A stretch of 64,000 bases of DNA from Novosphingobium sp. CECT 9465 (GCF_920987055.1 NZ_CAKLBX010000001.1:682001-746000), one strand, 5' to 3'. Positions 17,451 through 28,397 are shown, counted from the first letter of the stretch. Translations and numbers: made by a program. The notes: generated by a model not told the origin, from the letters alone.

Positions 17451-18013
17451 TCGACGGTCAGCGCCGGGGCGACGGGTTCGGGCGCTGCGGTCGGTGCCGT
17501 GCGGCGGCACTGCGCGATGACATCGCGTGACGCACCGCCGCCCGAAACCTTGATCATGCCCGCGCCGGGAAGGGTGCCGGTATAGGCCCCGCCAAGCACT
17601 TTGGCGCGCGCATCGTCTGCCGCCAGCGTACCTTGCCACAGATAGCCGCGCTGGCCGGGAATGGCGGTGGCATCCACCGGCAGGCGCAGGATGCCTTCAC
17701 TGCCCACCAGCGCGAACAGCGCCTGCGCGCCCACCGGGGCAAAGGCATGGCGGGTGACGATGAGCATGCCCGACCGGCAGGCAACCGAGACCAGCGGCTG
17801 TTCACCCGGATGCCCGAACCGCGCGGACATGCCATCGGGCGATGCGGCCCATGCGGGCGGCGCAGTTTCATCCTTGATACCCGGCAGGGTTTCCCCCTCC
17901 GGCATTGCCATCCGCACCGCATTCTCCGGCGCCCCTTCGCGCACCGGCGGCGCAGGCGATTTGGAACAGGCGGCGAGGGTTAGAGCGAGTGCGGCGGCGA
18001 TGGGAAACTTCAT
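17447..18013 (-). CDS. Hypothetical lipoprotein
   Basis: 188 residues with a lipoprotein signal peptide (MKFPIAAALALTLAACSKS; lipobox LAAC). The mature part has a Pro-rich linker, then about 120 residues of mixed beta character including SARFGHPGEQPLVSVACRSG and GTLPGAGMIKVSGGG, and a Pro/Ala-rich tail. I do not recognise a characterised domain. The stop overlaps the end of the convergent HhH gene by four bases. It is likely anchored to the inner or outer membrane facing the periplasm. Confidence 0.75.
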   Translation of the reverse strand: MKFPIAAALALTLAACSKSPAPPVREGAPENAVRMAMPEGETLPGIKDETAPPAWAASPDGMSARFGHPGEQPLVSVACRSGMLIVTRHAFAPVGAQALFALVGSEGILRLPVDATAIPGQRGYLWQGTLAADDARAKVLGGAYTGTLPGAGMIKVSGGGASRDVIAQCRRTAPTAAPEPVAPALTVD

Positions 18014-18022
18014 GAGACGAGA

Positions 18023-18319
18023 TCAGGCGGCGCGCTTCTGGACCGTCAATTCTAGACCGAGGACCGCAAGCACAGCGACGAGCGTTTCGAGAGTGGGATT
18101 TCCATCTTCTGAAAGCGCCTTGTAAAGCGCCTGACGTCCAAGCCCGGCCTTGCGCGCAATATCGCTCATGCCCTTGGAACGAGCGATATTGCCGAGCGCC
18201 CCGGCGATATGCTTGGGGTCGTTCCCTTCCATCGCTGCCTCAAGATAGAAGAGGATGTCCTCTTCGGTCTCAAGGTAGTTGGCGGGATCAAATGGGCTTA
18301 GCTCCATTGGTGCGCTCAA
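18023..18319 (-). CDS. Antitoxin of HigBA-like type II module (HTH, TIGR02684-like)
   Basis: 98 residues. DPANYLETEEDILFYLEAA followed by a Cro/CI-type helix-turn-helix (MSDIARKAGLGRQALYKALS) and NPTLETLVAVLAVLGLELTV is the pattern of probable addiction-module antidotes (TIGR02684). It would neutralise the toxin encoded just upstream and repress the operon. Its start lies inside the toxin gene (32-base overlap), so the order is toxin then antitoxin, as in higBA, and translation is probably coupled. Confidence 0.85.
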   Translation of the reverse strand: MSAPMELSPFDPANYLETEEDILFYLEAAMEGNDPKHIAGALGNIARSKGMSDIARKAGLGRQALYKALSEDGNPTLETLVAVLAVLGLELTVQKRAA

Positions 18320-18677
18320 TCTCTTCCTTCAGCCGCTTTGCATGTGCAATGTCGGCATCTTGCGTACGCTTGTCGCCTCCGCAAAGGAGAATGACAAGCT
18401 CTTTGCCCCGCTGGAAGAAATACACCCGGTAGCCCGGTCCATAGTCGACGCGAAGTTCGTGAACGCCGCCTTTGACAGACTTGTGGTCACCGAAATTCCC
18501 GTCGGCCAAGCGTTCAAGGCGAACCACGATCCTTGCTCGTGCCCGCCGGTCCCGCAAGGAGCCGAGCCAATCCGAGAAGTCGGGCGTTTCCGACAGCTGG
18601 AAGGTTTGTCCTTTATAGGGGACATTTGGCCCAGAGTCAAGATCGTCACTCAAGTGTAGCTCCATCACTGCGGACAT
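18288..18677 (-). CDS. Toxin of HigBA-like type II module (RelE/ParE fold, TIGR02683-like)
   Basis: Up to 129 residues. The core PDFSDWLGSLRDRRARARIVVRL, then DGNFGDHKSVKGGVHELRVD, GYRVYFFQRGKELVILLCGG and DKRTQDADIAHAKRL matches the phage-derived Gp49-like/HigB toxins, which usually cleave mRNA on the ribosome. Family members are near 100 residues, so the true start may be inside the frame; ATG 18665 or an alternative codon such as TTG is possible. It is paired with the HTH antitoxin downstream. Single TA loci like this often mark mobile or recently acquired DNA, but the flanks show no transposase. Confidence 0.85.
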   Translation of the reverse strand: MSAVMELHLSDDLDSGPNVPYKGQTFQLSETPDFSDWLGSLRDRRARARIVVRLERLADGNFGDHKSVKGGVHELRVDYGPGYRVYFFQRGKELVILLCGGDKRTQDADIAHAKRLKEEIERTNGAKPI

Positions 18678-18758
18678 CGAGTTAGGGTCACTACACGAGC
18701 AGACTAGCGGTCGTTACCGCCGTCATAGCATCTCACCCGGTACCTTCGGTATTTTTTC

Positions 18759-20945
<2,187 letters not shown>

Positions 20946-21072
20946 GCGCGGAGATATGGGGAACAAACCGCGTCCGCGCAACAGGGTGAGAGGGGCAATC
21001 ACAGTGACCGGAAGCACTGGCGCTTTGTCAGGGCGCTGTTAGCCTGCGCTGGATCGTATTGAGGAGAGAACC

Positions 21073-21621
21073 ATGCGTGCCGCCTGTGCCCTGATCCTTG
21101 CTGTCGCTCTGGCTGGCTGCGGGGATGACAAGACTGTTGAGAAAAAGGACGCCTCTACCGCCGAAGTGGCGAAGTCCGTTGCCGATTCGGGCATGAAGCT
21201 GAAGCCGGGACGCTGGGATCTGACGATGAAGTTTGCCAGGTTCGAAGTGGAAGGCATGCCGCCTGAGGCAAAGCAGGCGATGCAGCAGATGCTGGGGCAG
21301 GGCCGCACTTATTCCAGTTGCCTGACGCAGGAAGAGGCGGACAAGCCCGACGGTTCGTTCTTCGGGCAGGAGGCTGAGAATTGCCGCTATGACACCTTCA
21401 CCATGGGCGGCGGCAAGATCGATGCGGCAATGACCTGCAAGGGGCAGGGGGCTGAAGGCGCGACCGAGGCGAAGATGAAACTGGTCGGCACCTACAGTCC
21501 CGATAGTTATGACATGACCATGGACATGAACGGCGCCGCCCCCAACGGCAAGACGATGACCATGCAGATGACGCTCGTTTCCAAGCATGTCGGCGCATGT
21601 GTGGGCAACGAAGATCGGTGA
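21073..21621 (+). CDS. DUF3617-type lipoprotein
   Basis: 182 residues with signal peptide and lipobox LAGC. The mature protein has MKLKPGRWDLTMKFARFEVEG, a short helix (PPEAKQAMQQMLGQ), the CLTQEEA motif, ENCRYDTFTMGGG and a closing SPDSYDMTMDMN segment. This cysteine spacing and the GxW opening match the DUF3617 family, common and often multicopy in sphingomonads. Function is unknown; it is expected in the periplasm, tethered by a lipid. Confidence 0.85.
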   Translation: MRAACALILAVALAGCGDDKTVEKKDASTAEVAKSVADSGMKLKPGRWDLTMKFARFEVEGMPPEAKQAMQQMLGQGRTYSSCLTQEEADKPDGSFFGQEAENCRYDTFTMGGGKIDAAMTCKGQGAEGATEAKMKLVGTYSPDSYDMTMDMNGAAPNGKTMTMQMTLVSKHVGACVGNEDR

Positions 21622-21701
21622 GGCCGGGATTCTTGACGCAAATATGAAACATTTCGCCATTGCTGGCGTTCATCGGACGTTAGGCCGATAGGGCGCAGGC
21701 A

Positions 21702-22502
21702 ATGGCGATGATGACCGGACAACAGCAACCCACGGTGAGCAACGGGCAGGTTCTTGCCCGGCTTTCCATGCTGCGCGATGAAATCGTGCGGCGGCGGGCG
21801 CTGGCGTTCGAGCCGCGCCCATCTGGTGCGCGCGGGCCTGCGTGGGAGCGCTTGCTGGGTGAATTGCGCACACCGATCGAGCATTGGCAGGCGGCGCATC
21901 GTCCTCGCGTGGTGGAGCCGCTCCACGGTCCGTCACGCCCGGTGATGCTTTTGCCCGGCTTCGGAACCCACCCTGCCCGGATGAAGCCACTCGCCCGCGC
22001 ATTGCAGGACGCCGGACACCGTGTCAGCGACTGGGGTCTTGGCTTCAACTTCGGGCCGAGCGAGGAACGCTTCGACCGCCTGTGTGAACGTGTCGTCACG
22101 ATGGCGCGCAAGGAAGGCGAACCGCTGGTGCTGGTCGGCTGGAGCCTTGGCGGCATCTTCGCGCGTGAAGTGGCGCGGGCACATCCCGAATCCGTACGGT
22201 TGGTCATCACCATGGGTTCGCCGTTTTCGGGTGATCGCCGCGCGAACAATGCGTGGCGGGCCTATCAACTGATTGCCGGACATTCCGTGGATTCCCCCCC
22301 GATCGGGCGCGACATGGCAGTCAAGCCACCCGTGCCGACGGTGGCATTGTGGAGCCCGCGCGATGGAATCATCTCGCCGCGGTCTGCCTGCGGGCGCAAG
22401 GGGGAGCGCGATCTGGCGGTACCCATGCGGTGTACGCATCTGGGGTTCGCCGCGCATCCTGATGTGGCGGCGATGGTCAACCGGCTGATCGACGCCTGGT
22501 GA
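21702..22502 (+). CDS. Alpha/beta hydrolase
   Basis: 266 residues, no signal peptide. An N-terminal helical extension of about 75 residues precedes the hydrolase core: oxyanion loop VMLLPGFGTHPARM, nucleophile elbow LVGWSLGGIFAREVA (Ser), acid region TVALWSPRDGIIS and late histidine CTHLGFAAHPDV. A complete Ser-Asp-His triad is visible. The substrate cannot be predicted; esterase or lipase-like activity on a lipid is plausible. It is followed by a 134-bp gap before the Anbu operon in the same direction. Confidence 0.82.
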   Translation: MAMMTGQQQPTVSNGQVLARLSMLRDEIVRRRALAFEPRPSGARGPAWERLLGELRTPIEHWQAAHRPRVVEPLHGPSRPVMLLPGFGTHPARMKPLARALQDAGHRVSDWGLGFNFGPSEERFDRLCERVVTMARKEGEPLVLVGWSLGGIFAREVARAHPESVRLVITMGSPFSGDRRANNAWRAYQLIAGHSVDSPPIGRDMAVKPPVPTVALWSPRDGIISPRSACGRKGERDLAVPMRCTHLGFAAHPDVAAMVNRLIDAW

Positions 22503-22636
22503 TTGCAGCGCCCGTGAAGTGATCAATTCGATCGGGCGTTTCAATCTGGCACCAACTTTATTTCGCAAGTGCAGCATTCGCATGCTTGGCAAACCCGATT
22601 CGTTGTGCAAGCTTGGGCTTCAGACGGGATGTGCCT

Positions 22637-24070
22637 ATGAAAAAAACCTTGCCCGCGTCATATGACGAGATGCTCGATACCGATGGTTCGGTGCGATCTG
22701 CATATGCCGGTTACTGCCAATGGCATGATGAACAACCGACCGACTTGTTGCGGCGCAAGGGCAGTGAGGCTGAGGCCTTCTTCCGCCGAACCGGGATCAC
22801 CTTCAACGTCTATGGCAACGAAGACGCCGAAGAACGGCTGATCCCTTTCGACATGGTGCCGCGGATCATCACCGCACAGCAATGGCGCAAGCTGTCGCGC
22901 GGGATCGAACAGCGGGTGCGCGCGCTGAACGCGTTCCTTCACGACCTTTACCACCGTCAGGAAATTGTCCGCGCAGGCCGGTTGCCAGAGCGGCTGCTGA
23001 AAAGCAACGTGGCGTTCCTGCCTGAAATGGTCGGCTTCACGCCCCCCGGCGGGGTTTATACCCACATCGTCGGGATCGACCTTGTCCGCACGGGCGAGGA
23101 TGACTTCATGGTTCTTGAAGACAATGCCCGCACCCCCTCCGGCGTGTCCTACATGCTGGAGAACCGTGAAACGATGATGGCGATGTTCCCGGAACTGTTC
23201 ACCCGCGTTCGGGTGCGCGAAGTTTCGGACTATCCGCGCCGTCTCGCCCGCAGCCTTGCTTCTTGCGCCCCGCCTGCGTGCGATCGCAAGAAGCCGGTCG
23301 TCGCGGTGCTGACGCCGGGCATCTATAACTCGGCCTATTTCGAACATGCCTTCCTGGCGGACCAGATGGGCGCGGAACTGGTCGAAGGCAGTGATTTGCG
23401 GGTGGAAAACGGCCGCATCGCCATGCGTACTACGCGCGGCTATGAACCGATCGATGTGCTTTACCGGCGCGTTGACGACGAATACCTCGATCCCCTGACG
23501 TTCAACCCCAGCAGCGTACTGGGTGTTTCGGGCATCATGGACGTTTATCGCGCGGGCGGTATCACCATTGCCAACGCACCGGGCACGGGCATCGCCGACG
23601 ACAAGGCGATCTATTCGTTCATGCCGGAAATCGTCGAGTTCTATACTGGCGAGAAGCCGATCCTGCAGAACGTTCCGACATGGCGCTGTTCGGAACCGGA
23701 AGCGCTGAAATATGTGCTCGACAACCTGGCTGAACTCGTCGTCAAGGAAGTCCATGGATCCGGCGGGTATGGCATGCTGATCGGCCCTACCTCATCCCGG
23801 CGTGAACTGGCCGCGTTCGAAGCGAAGCTGAGGGCAAGGCCCGAAAATTACATCGCACAGCCGACGCTGTCGCTTTCGACCGTGCCGATCCTGACAAAAG
23901 CGGGGCTGGCGCCGCGCCATGTCGATCTGCGGCCGTTCGTGCTGGTAAGCCCGAACGGCATCGACATCACGCCCGGCGGGCTGACGCGCGTCGCGCTCAA
24001 GAAGGGGTCGCTGGTGGTGAATTCGTCGCAAGGCGGTGGCACCAAGGACAGCTGGGTACTGGACGACTGA
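22637..24070 (+). CDS. Circularly permuted type 2 ATP-grasp protein (Anbu operon)
   Basis: 477 residues from ATG 22637. RRTGITFNVYGNEDAEERLIPFDMVPRII, DDFMVLEDNARTPSGVSYMLENR and the late block KEVHGSGGYGMLIG with VLVSPNGIDITPGGLTRVA identify the COG2308 family (DUF404/DUF407), a circularly permuted ATP-grasp ligase. Such enzymes join a carboxylate to an amine with ATP; the substrates here are unknown. It is the first gene of a four-gene operon with alpha-E, transglutaminase-like and Anbu proteins, and overlaps the next gene by one base (TGATG). Confidence 0.92.
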   Translation: MKKTLPASYDEMLDTDGSVRSAYAGYCQWHDEQPTDLLRRKGSEAEAFFRRTGITFNVYGNEDAEERLIPFDMVPRIITAQQWRKLSRGIEQRVRALNAFLHDLYHRQEIVRAGRLPERLLKSNVAFLPEMVGFTPPGGVYTHIVGIDLVRTGEDDFMVLEDNARTPSGVSYMLENRETMMAMFPELFTRVRVREVSDYPRRLARSLASCAPPACDRKKPVVAVLTPGIYNSAYFEHAFLADQMGAELVEGSDLRVENGRIAMRTTRGYEPIDVLYRRVDDEYLDPLTFNPSSVLGVSGIMDVYRAGGITIANAPGTGIADDKAIYSFMPEIVEFYTGEKPILQNVPTWRCSEPEALKYVLDNLAELVVKEVHGSGGYGMLIGPTSSRRELAAFEAKLRARPENYIAQPTLSLSTVPILTKAGLAPRHVDLRPFVLVSPNGIDITPGGLTRVALKKGSLVVNSSQGGGTKDSWVLDD

Positions 24071-25017
24071 TGCTAGGCAGATCCGCAAACGGCATATTCT
24101 GGCTGTTCCGCTACCTTGAACGGGCGGAGAACATCTCACGCCTGATCGAGGCTGGCTTCCGCATGGCGCTGACCCGCTCTGCATCCGACGCAACCGACGA
24201 GTGGCGCTCGCTGATCGTGACGCTGGGCCTGCGACAGGCATTCGAGGCGCGGCACGGGACCGAATATACCGGTCCCCACGTGTTCAATTTCATCCTGCGC
24301 GACAAGGAAAATCCCGGCAGCATCCTTGCGATTACCGAAGAGGCGCGGACCAATGCCCGCATGGTGCGTGGCGGGATCACGCGCGAGGTGTGGGAATCGG
24401 TCAACGACGGCTGGATGCAGCTTAAGGAAGCGCTGGCCCGCCCGGTCACTGAAACGCGGCTGGGTGCGGTGCTTGATCTGGTCCGCCGCCAGTCGACACA
24501 AGTGCGCGGGGCGATGGAAGGCACCATGCTGCGCAACGAGATATACAACTTTGCGCGCATGGGAAGTTTCATCGAGCGGGCGGACAACACCGCGCGCATC
24601 CTTGACGTGAAATATTACGTGCTGCTGCCTTCGGTATCCTATGTCGGATCAAGCCTCGACAATGTGCAGTGGGAAAACGTGCTGCGTTCTGTTGCCGGGG
24701 AACGCGCCTATCGCTGGCTCAATGCCGGCCGCATGGACCCGCGCGGCATCGCCGAGTTCCTCATTCTTGATGGCCGGTTCCCGCGCAGTCTTGCGTTCTG
24801 CTATTCGAAGCTGCGCTCGAATCTTGCCGGGCTGGCGCGCGAGTACGGCAACGAGATGCATAGCCACGAAATCCTGCGCGATGCCGATTGCCAGTTCCAC
24901 CAGGCCACGATCGAACGCATTTTCGAACAGGGCCTGCATGAATTCATCGGCAAGTTCATCCGGTCCAACACCGCTCTCGCGCTGCAGATTCAGCGCGATT
25001 ACCGATTTACCGAGTAA
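24070..25017 (+). CDS. Alpha-E domain protein (DUF403, Anbu operon)
   Basis: 315 residues of almost entirely alpha-helical sequence. LGRSANGIFWLFRYLERAENISRLIEAGFRMA at the N-terminus and NFARMGSFIERADNTARILDVKYYVLLPS in the middle are the repeated RYxERAxNxARL signature of the alpha-E family (COG2307). The biochemical role is unknown; the domain is nearly always encoded beside the permuted ATP-grasp and transglutaminase-like proteins, so it is probably a partner or scaffold. The start overlaps the upstream stop. Confidence 0.92.
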   Translation: MLGRSANGIFWLFRYLERAENISRLIEAGFRMALTRSASDATDEWRSLIVTLGLRQAFEARHGTEYTGPHVFNFILRDKENPGSILAITEEARTNARMVRGGITREVWESVNDGWMQLKEALARPVTETRLGAVLDLVRRQSTQVRGAMEGTMLRNEIYNFARMGSFIERADNTARILDVKYYVLLPSVSYVGSSLDNVQWENVLRSVAGERAYRWLNAGRMDPRGIAEFLILDGRFPRSLAFCYSKLRSNLAGLAREYGNEMHSHEILRDADCQFHQATIERIFEQGLHEFIGKFIRSNTALALQIQRDYRFTE

Positions 25018-25023
25018 GAAACC

Positions 25024-25836
25024 ATGCGCATTGCGGTCGATCACACCACGCATTACGTCTTTTCCGGGCCGGTCAGCCGTGGATTGCAGCGTTTGCGCCT
25101 GATGCCGAAAACGTCTTCCGGCCAGCGCGTGATCGAATGGAACATGTCGTTCGAAGGTGCGCAGCTTCAGGTCCAATACGAAGATTCGAACAGCAATCAC
25201 GTTTCGCTGATTTCTTTCAATCCCGGCGCAACCGAAGTGACGATCCGCTGCGAAGGCGTTGTTGCAACCAACGATGAAGCCGGGATCATTGGCCGCCATT
25301 CCGGCTTCATGCCGATGTGGCAGTTCGTTGAACAGACCGACCTGACCCGCACCGGGCCGAAAGTGCGAAGCCTGCTTGCGGCCTTGCCGGATGAAGCCAG
25401 CATGCTTGATTCCCTGCACAATCTTTCGACGTTGATCCGCGCGCGCGTGGAATATTCTGCTGGTCATACAGACGCTGCGACAACGGCCGAGGGCGTTCTG
25501 GCGGCGGGACGCGGGGTCTGCCAGGACCACGCCCACGTCTTTATCGGAGGCGCGCGCGCAATGGGCATCCCTGCCCGTTATGTCAGCGGTTACCTGATGA
25601 TGGATGATCGCATCGAACAGGATGCGGGCCACGCCTGGGCAGAGGCGCATGTCGAGGGACTGGGCTGGGTCGGGTTCGACATTTCCAACGGCATCAGCCC
25701 CGATGCGCGCTATGTGCGCGTAGCCACTGGACGCGATTACAGCGATGCTGCACCCATCACCGGCATACGCTATGGCGCGCGCGACGAAGCCATGCATGTC
25801 AAACTTGCGGTCGAACAGCAGCATATCGGACAATAA
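25024..25836 (+). CDS. Transglutaminase-like cysteine peptidase (Anbu operon)
   Basis: 270 residues. The N-terminal beta region (MRIAVDHTTHYVFSGPVSRGLQRLRLMP) is the bacterial transglutaminase-like N domain. The core has the catalytic cysteine in GRGVCQDHAHVFIGGARA, the histidine in DAGHAWAEAHVEGLGWVGFD and the Asp at the FDISNG segment, so the Cys-His-Asp triad is intact. No signal peptide is present, so it should be cytoplasmic with Anbu. It may cleave or cross-link isopeptide bonds, perhaps those made by the ATP-grasp enzyme (inference). It follows the alpha-E gene by six bases. Confidence 0.92.
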   Translation: MRIAVDHTTHYVFSGPVSRGLQRLRLMPKTSSGQRVIEWNMSFEGAQLQVQYEDSNSNHVSLISFNPGATEVTIRCEGVVATNDEAGIIGRHSGFMPMWQFVEQTDLTRTGPKVRSLLAALPDEASMLDSLHNLSTLIRARVEYSAGHTDAATTAEGVLAAGRGVCQDHAHVFIGGARAMGIPARYVSGYLMMDDRIEQDAGHAWAEAHVEGLGWVGFDISNGISPDARYVRVATGRDYSDAAPITGIRYGARDEAMHVKLAVEQQHIGQ

Positions 25837-25915
25837 CCTGCTACTGTGACGACGATGCGGATTCGGCCATGGGCTGCAATTCGGCAAAGTGGGCAGGGAA
25901 AATCGGGGCAGGTCA

Positions 25916-26680
25916 ATGACGTATTGCGTGGGAATGATGCTCGACAAAGGTGTCGTGCTGATGAGCGACACCCGTACCAATTCGGGAGTCGACAACATTT
26001 CGGTGTTTCGCAAGATGTTCCACTGGTCAGTGCCCGGCGAACGCCAGATCACGATCATGACCGCGGGCAATCTTGCAACCACGCAAGCCGTCGTTTCGCA
26101 ACTCGAAGAGCGAAACAAGGCTCCTTGCGATCGCCGTCCGTCGATTCTCGAAGCGCCGACGATGTTCCAGATTGCAACCCAGGTAGGGGAATTGCTGCGC
26201 AACGTGATCGAGCGCCGTCAGGATGGCGGCATGCAGTCAGCCGGACCGCGCTTTACCGCATCGATGATCGTGGCCGGGCAGATCAAGGACATGGAGCCGC
26301 GCCTGTTCATGGTCTATCCCGAAGGCAACTTCATCGAGGCAAGCTTCGATACTCCGTTTTTCCAGATTGGCGAGACGAAGTATGGGCGGCCCATCCTGCT
26401 GCGCGGGTATGATCGGACGATGAGCTTCGAGGACGCGGTCAAGCTGCTGATGGTCTCGTTTGATTCCACCCTGGCCGCCAATCTATCGGTCGGTCTGCCA
26501 TTCGATCTCATGGTGATCGAACGTGACCGGTTCGAGCCGCTTCACCAGCGCCGTATCCTGGCGAGTGACCCTTATTTCAAGGCGATCTCGTCAAGCTGGA
26601 GCGAGGCATTGCGCCAGGCGTTCCATTCATTGCCGGGGTACAGCTTCGAACAGGATGGTGAACAGCCTGGCGGAAATTGA
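25916..26680 (+). CDS. Anbu-type bacterial proteasome homologue (COG3484)
   Basis: 254 residues. MTYCVGMMLDKGVVLMSDTRTNSGVDNIS opens the protein: after Met removal Thr becomes the N-terminal nucleophile, with Asp (MSDTRT) and Lys (FRKMF) at the positions needed for Ntn hydrolases. The rest has the proteasome beta fold, including RFTASMIVAGQI and the C-terminal FDLMVIERD strand. This is the Anbu family, regarded as an early relative of the 20S proteasome and HslV; known members form open ring or helical assemblies. The gene lies 79 bp after the transglutaminase gene and closes the classic Anbu operon. Natural substrates are unknown. Confidence 0.92.
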   Translation: MTYCVGMMLDKGVVLMSDTRTNSGVDNISVFRKMFHWSVPGERQITIMTAGNLATTQAVVSQLEERNKAPCDRRPSILEAPTMFQIATQVGELLRNVIERRQDGGMQSAGPRFTASMIVAGQIKDMEPRLFMVYPEGNFIEASFDTPFFQIGETKYGRPILLRGYDRTMSFEDAVKLLMVSFDSTLAANLSVGLPFDLMVIERDRFEPLHQRRILASDPYFKAISSSWSEALRQAFHSLPGYSFEQDGEQPGGN

Positions 26681-26942
26681 CATTTCCACGCCGATTTTTG
26701 CAATTGCGAAAGAGGTTTCAGGATTAACGGCGTGTTGTCGGTGGAGCCATGATTGCGACGGAGGTGTGCAATTCGTAGCTGCGGCTTCCGGCAGAAACGC
26801 AAAATGCAGTAAGGAATGATCCGTTCCCGAAGCGAAACTCCTTAGGAAAAACCTGTAGGAAGTCCTGCGCTACCATAACAATCGGTTCATTACGAAACAA
26901 ACGCTTGTGGCGTTATTCCGCATCCGGGTGATTAATCCGGGC

Positions 26943-27563
26943 ATGGCTGATCGCGTAACTCTTCACATCCTAGATGGTGACACCGCCCGCAGGGCCCAAC
27001 TGGCGCGTCTCGCGTTTGCAGCAGGGCACCATGCCGAAATTTACGCAAACGCACAGGAGCTTCTGGCGCATGCGCCATCGGGTGGCCTTGTGCTGGCGCA
27101 GGATGATCCGGTGGGGGAGGGCATTCCCGACCTGATTGCTGCGATGATGCGCGCAGGGCACTGGCTGCCGGTGATCGCAATTTCTGAAACCCCTGAAACG
27201 TCCGCGGTGGTCCGCGCGATAAAGGCAGGCGCGCTCGATTACCTTGCCATGCCCACGCAGATTGCGCCGCTGAATGAAGCTGTGTCGCAGGCCGCGCGTG
27301 AAGCCGATTCCTTCCGCGTCCAGCGCGCCCGCGCGGCCGAAGCCCGCCAGCGCATTGCCCGGCTCAGTTCGCGCGAACGCGAAGTGCTCGATCGTCTCGC
27401 CGAAGGTTGCAGCAACAAGGCCATCGCCCGCGAGCTCGATATCAGCCCGCGAACGGTTGAAATCCATCGCATGAAGATGATGGGCAAACTTGGCGCGCGT
27501 CACGCCGCCGAAGCAGTGCGTCTCCGCATTGAAGCCACGGGGCTGGACGAACTGGCCGCTTGA
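26943..27563 (+). CDS. LuxR/FixJ-type regulator with degenerate receiver domain
   Basis: 206 residues from ATG 26943 (a GTG at 26907 would add 12). The C-terminal HTH is typical LuxR/GerE: LSSREREVLDRLAEGCSNKAIARELDISPRTVEIHRMKMMGKLG. The N-terminal half folds like a receiver (VTLHILDGDTARRAQLARLAF, then LPVIAISETPETSAVVRAIKAGALDYLAMPTQ), but the phosphoacceptor region reads GLVLAQDDPVGEGIPD instead of LLDxxMPG, and the switch lysine before Pro is Met. It therefore probably does not respond to normal phosphorylation. It follows the Anbu operon after a 262-bp gap; control of that operon is possible but unproven. Confidence 0.82.
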   Translation: MADRVTLHILDGDTARRAQLARLAFAAGHHAEIYANAQELLAHAPSGGLVLAQDDPVGEGIPDLIAAMMRAGHWLPVIAISETPETSAVVRAIKAGALDYLAMPTQIAPLNEAVSQAAREADSFRVQRARAAEARQRIARLSSREREVLDRLAEGCSNKAIARELDISPRTVEIHRMKMMGKLGARHAAEAVRLRIEATGLDELAA

Positions 27564-27576
27564 TACAAAGCCTGCG

Positions 27577-28242
27577 CTATCGACAAAGAGGCCTTGGCCC
27601 ACCCGGCTCCAGATGCAGATGATCGCGGTGGGCCGCGTTGTATTCGGGTGTCAGCACCGTTCCGAACCGCTTGCAGGCGCTATCGCGCACCGTGCGCAGA
27701 AAGGCGCGGGTTTGCGGCGAGGATGAATTCCAGTCGCCCAGAATGCTGATCCGTCGTCCGTCGGCCAGCCGGAACGCGGCCACATCTATCGCATTGGCAG
27801 TGGCATGGGCGGAAAGGCGGCTTGTGCCGGCCACGTTGCGGCATGAATAGCTGCCCATGGTTTCGATGCGGACGAGGGCGCTGCCGAGGATTTGCCGGGC
27901 TGCACGATCAACCCCGTAACGCGCCCAGTGCTGGAGCGAATTGGCCATCGGGCATGTGACCGGGCCGAGGTTGGCAACTTCCAGCCGCCGGTCATCGCCT
28001 TTGAGCCAGGCCATCTTCACTGCGCCAAGAGTTGAACATCCCGCCCCGTAATACTGATCCGCCAGCGGCGTGAAACCGGCTTGCGTCGTTCCCAGATTCG
28101 CCAGGCAGGCGCGGCCTTGCGGCGTCTGGCTGATTGAAGCGCCAGTGTTGCGCGAAGGCGCGCGCGCGGTCTGTTCGGGTGCGCCGATACAGCCTGCGAC
28201 CATTGCGGCCAACGACAATGCAGCGATTATCCTCCGGTCCAT
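27577..28242 (-). CDS. Extensin-like family protein (Peptidase M15-like fold)
   Basis: 221 residues with a lipoprotein-type signal (LAAMVAGCIG). The extensin-like C-terminal domain (Pfam extensin-like_C) is recognisable by SLQHWARYGVDRAARQILG, the metal-site SRLSAHATANAIDVAAF and the closing HRDHLHLEPGGPRPLC. The SxHxxxxAxD and HxxHxH pattern is that of M15 D-Ala-D-Ala carboxypeptidases, so a zinc-dependent role on peptidoglycan peptides is likely. Its end lies 13 bp from the convergent LuxR-type gene. Confidence 0.87.
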   Translation of the reverse strand: MDRRIIAALSLAAMVAGCIGAPEQTARAPSRNTGASISQTPQGRACLANLGTTQAGFTPLADQYYGAGCSTLGAVKMAWLKGDDRRLEVANLGPVTCPMANSLQHWARYGVDRAARQILGSALVRIETMGSYSCRNVAGTSRLSAHATANAIDVAAFRLADGRRISILGDWNSSSPQTRAFLRTVRDSACKRFGTVLTPEYNAAHRDHLHLEPGGPRPLCR

Positions 28243-28321
28243 GCCCGAAAGATTTGCACGATACGGTTAGCGCCGCGTTAACAACGCGATAGATCGTGCT
28301 GTGGTGGCGATGGAGACAGGA

Positions 28322-28397
28322 TGGTGGGCGCTGACGGGCTCGAACCGCCGACCCTCTCGGTGTAAACGAGATGCTCTACCAACTGAGCTAAGCGCCC
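28322..28397 (-). tRNA. tRNA-Val (anticodon TAC)
   Basis: 76 nt including an encoded CCA. The acceptor stem GGGCGCT pairs with AGCGCCC, the D-arm is GCTCAGTTGGTAGAGC, the anticodon stem is TCTCG/CGAGA with loop TTTACAC (anticodon TAC), and the T-arm contains GGTTCGAGCC. All arms are intact. It is transcribed in the same direction as the extensin-like and KefB genes that flank it. Confidence 0.95.

Noticed and set aside
20946..21072. LexA (SOS) box upstream of uvrB
   Set aside because: GAACAAA is present but the second half-site of GAAC-N7-GAAC or GTTC-N7-GTTC is missing.
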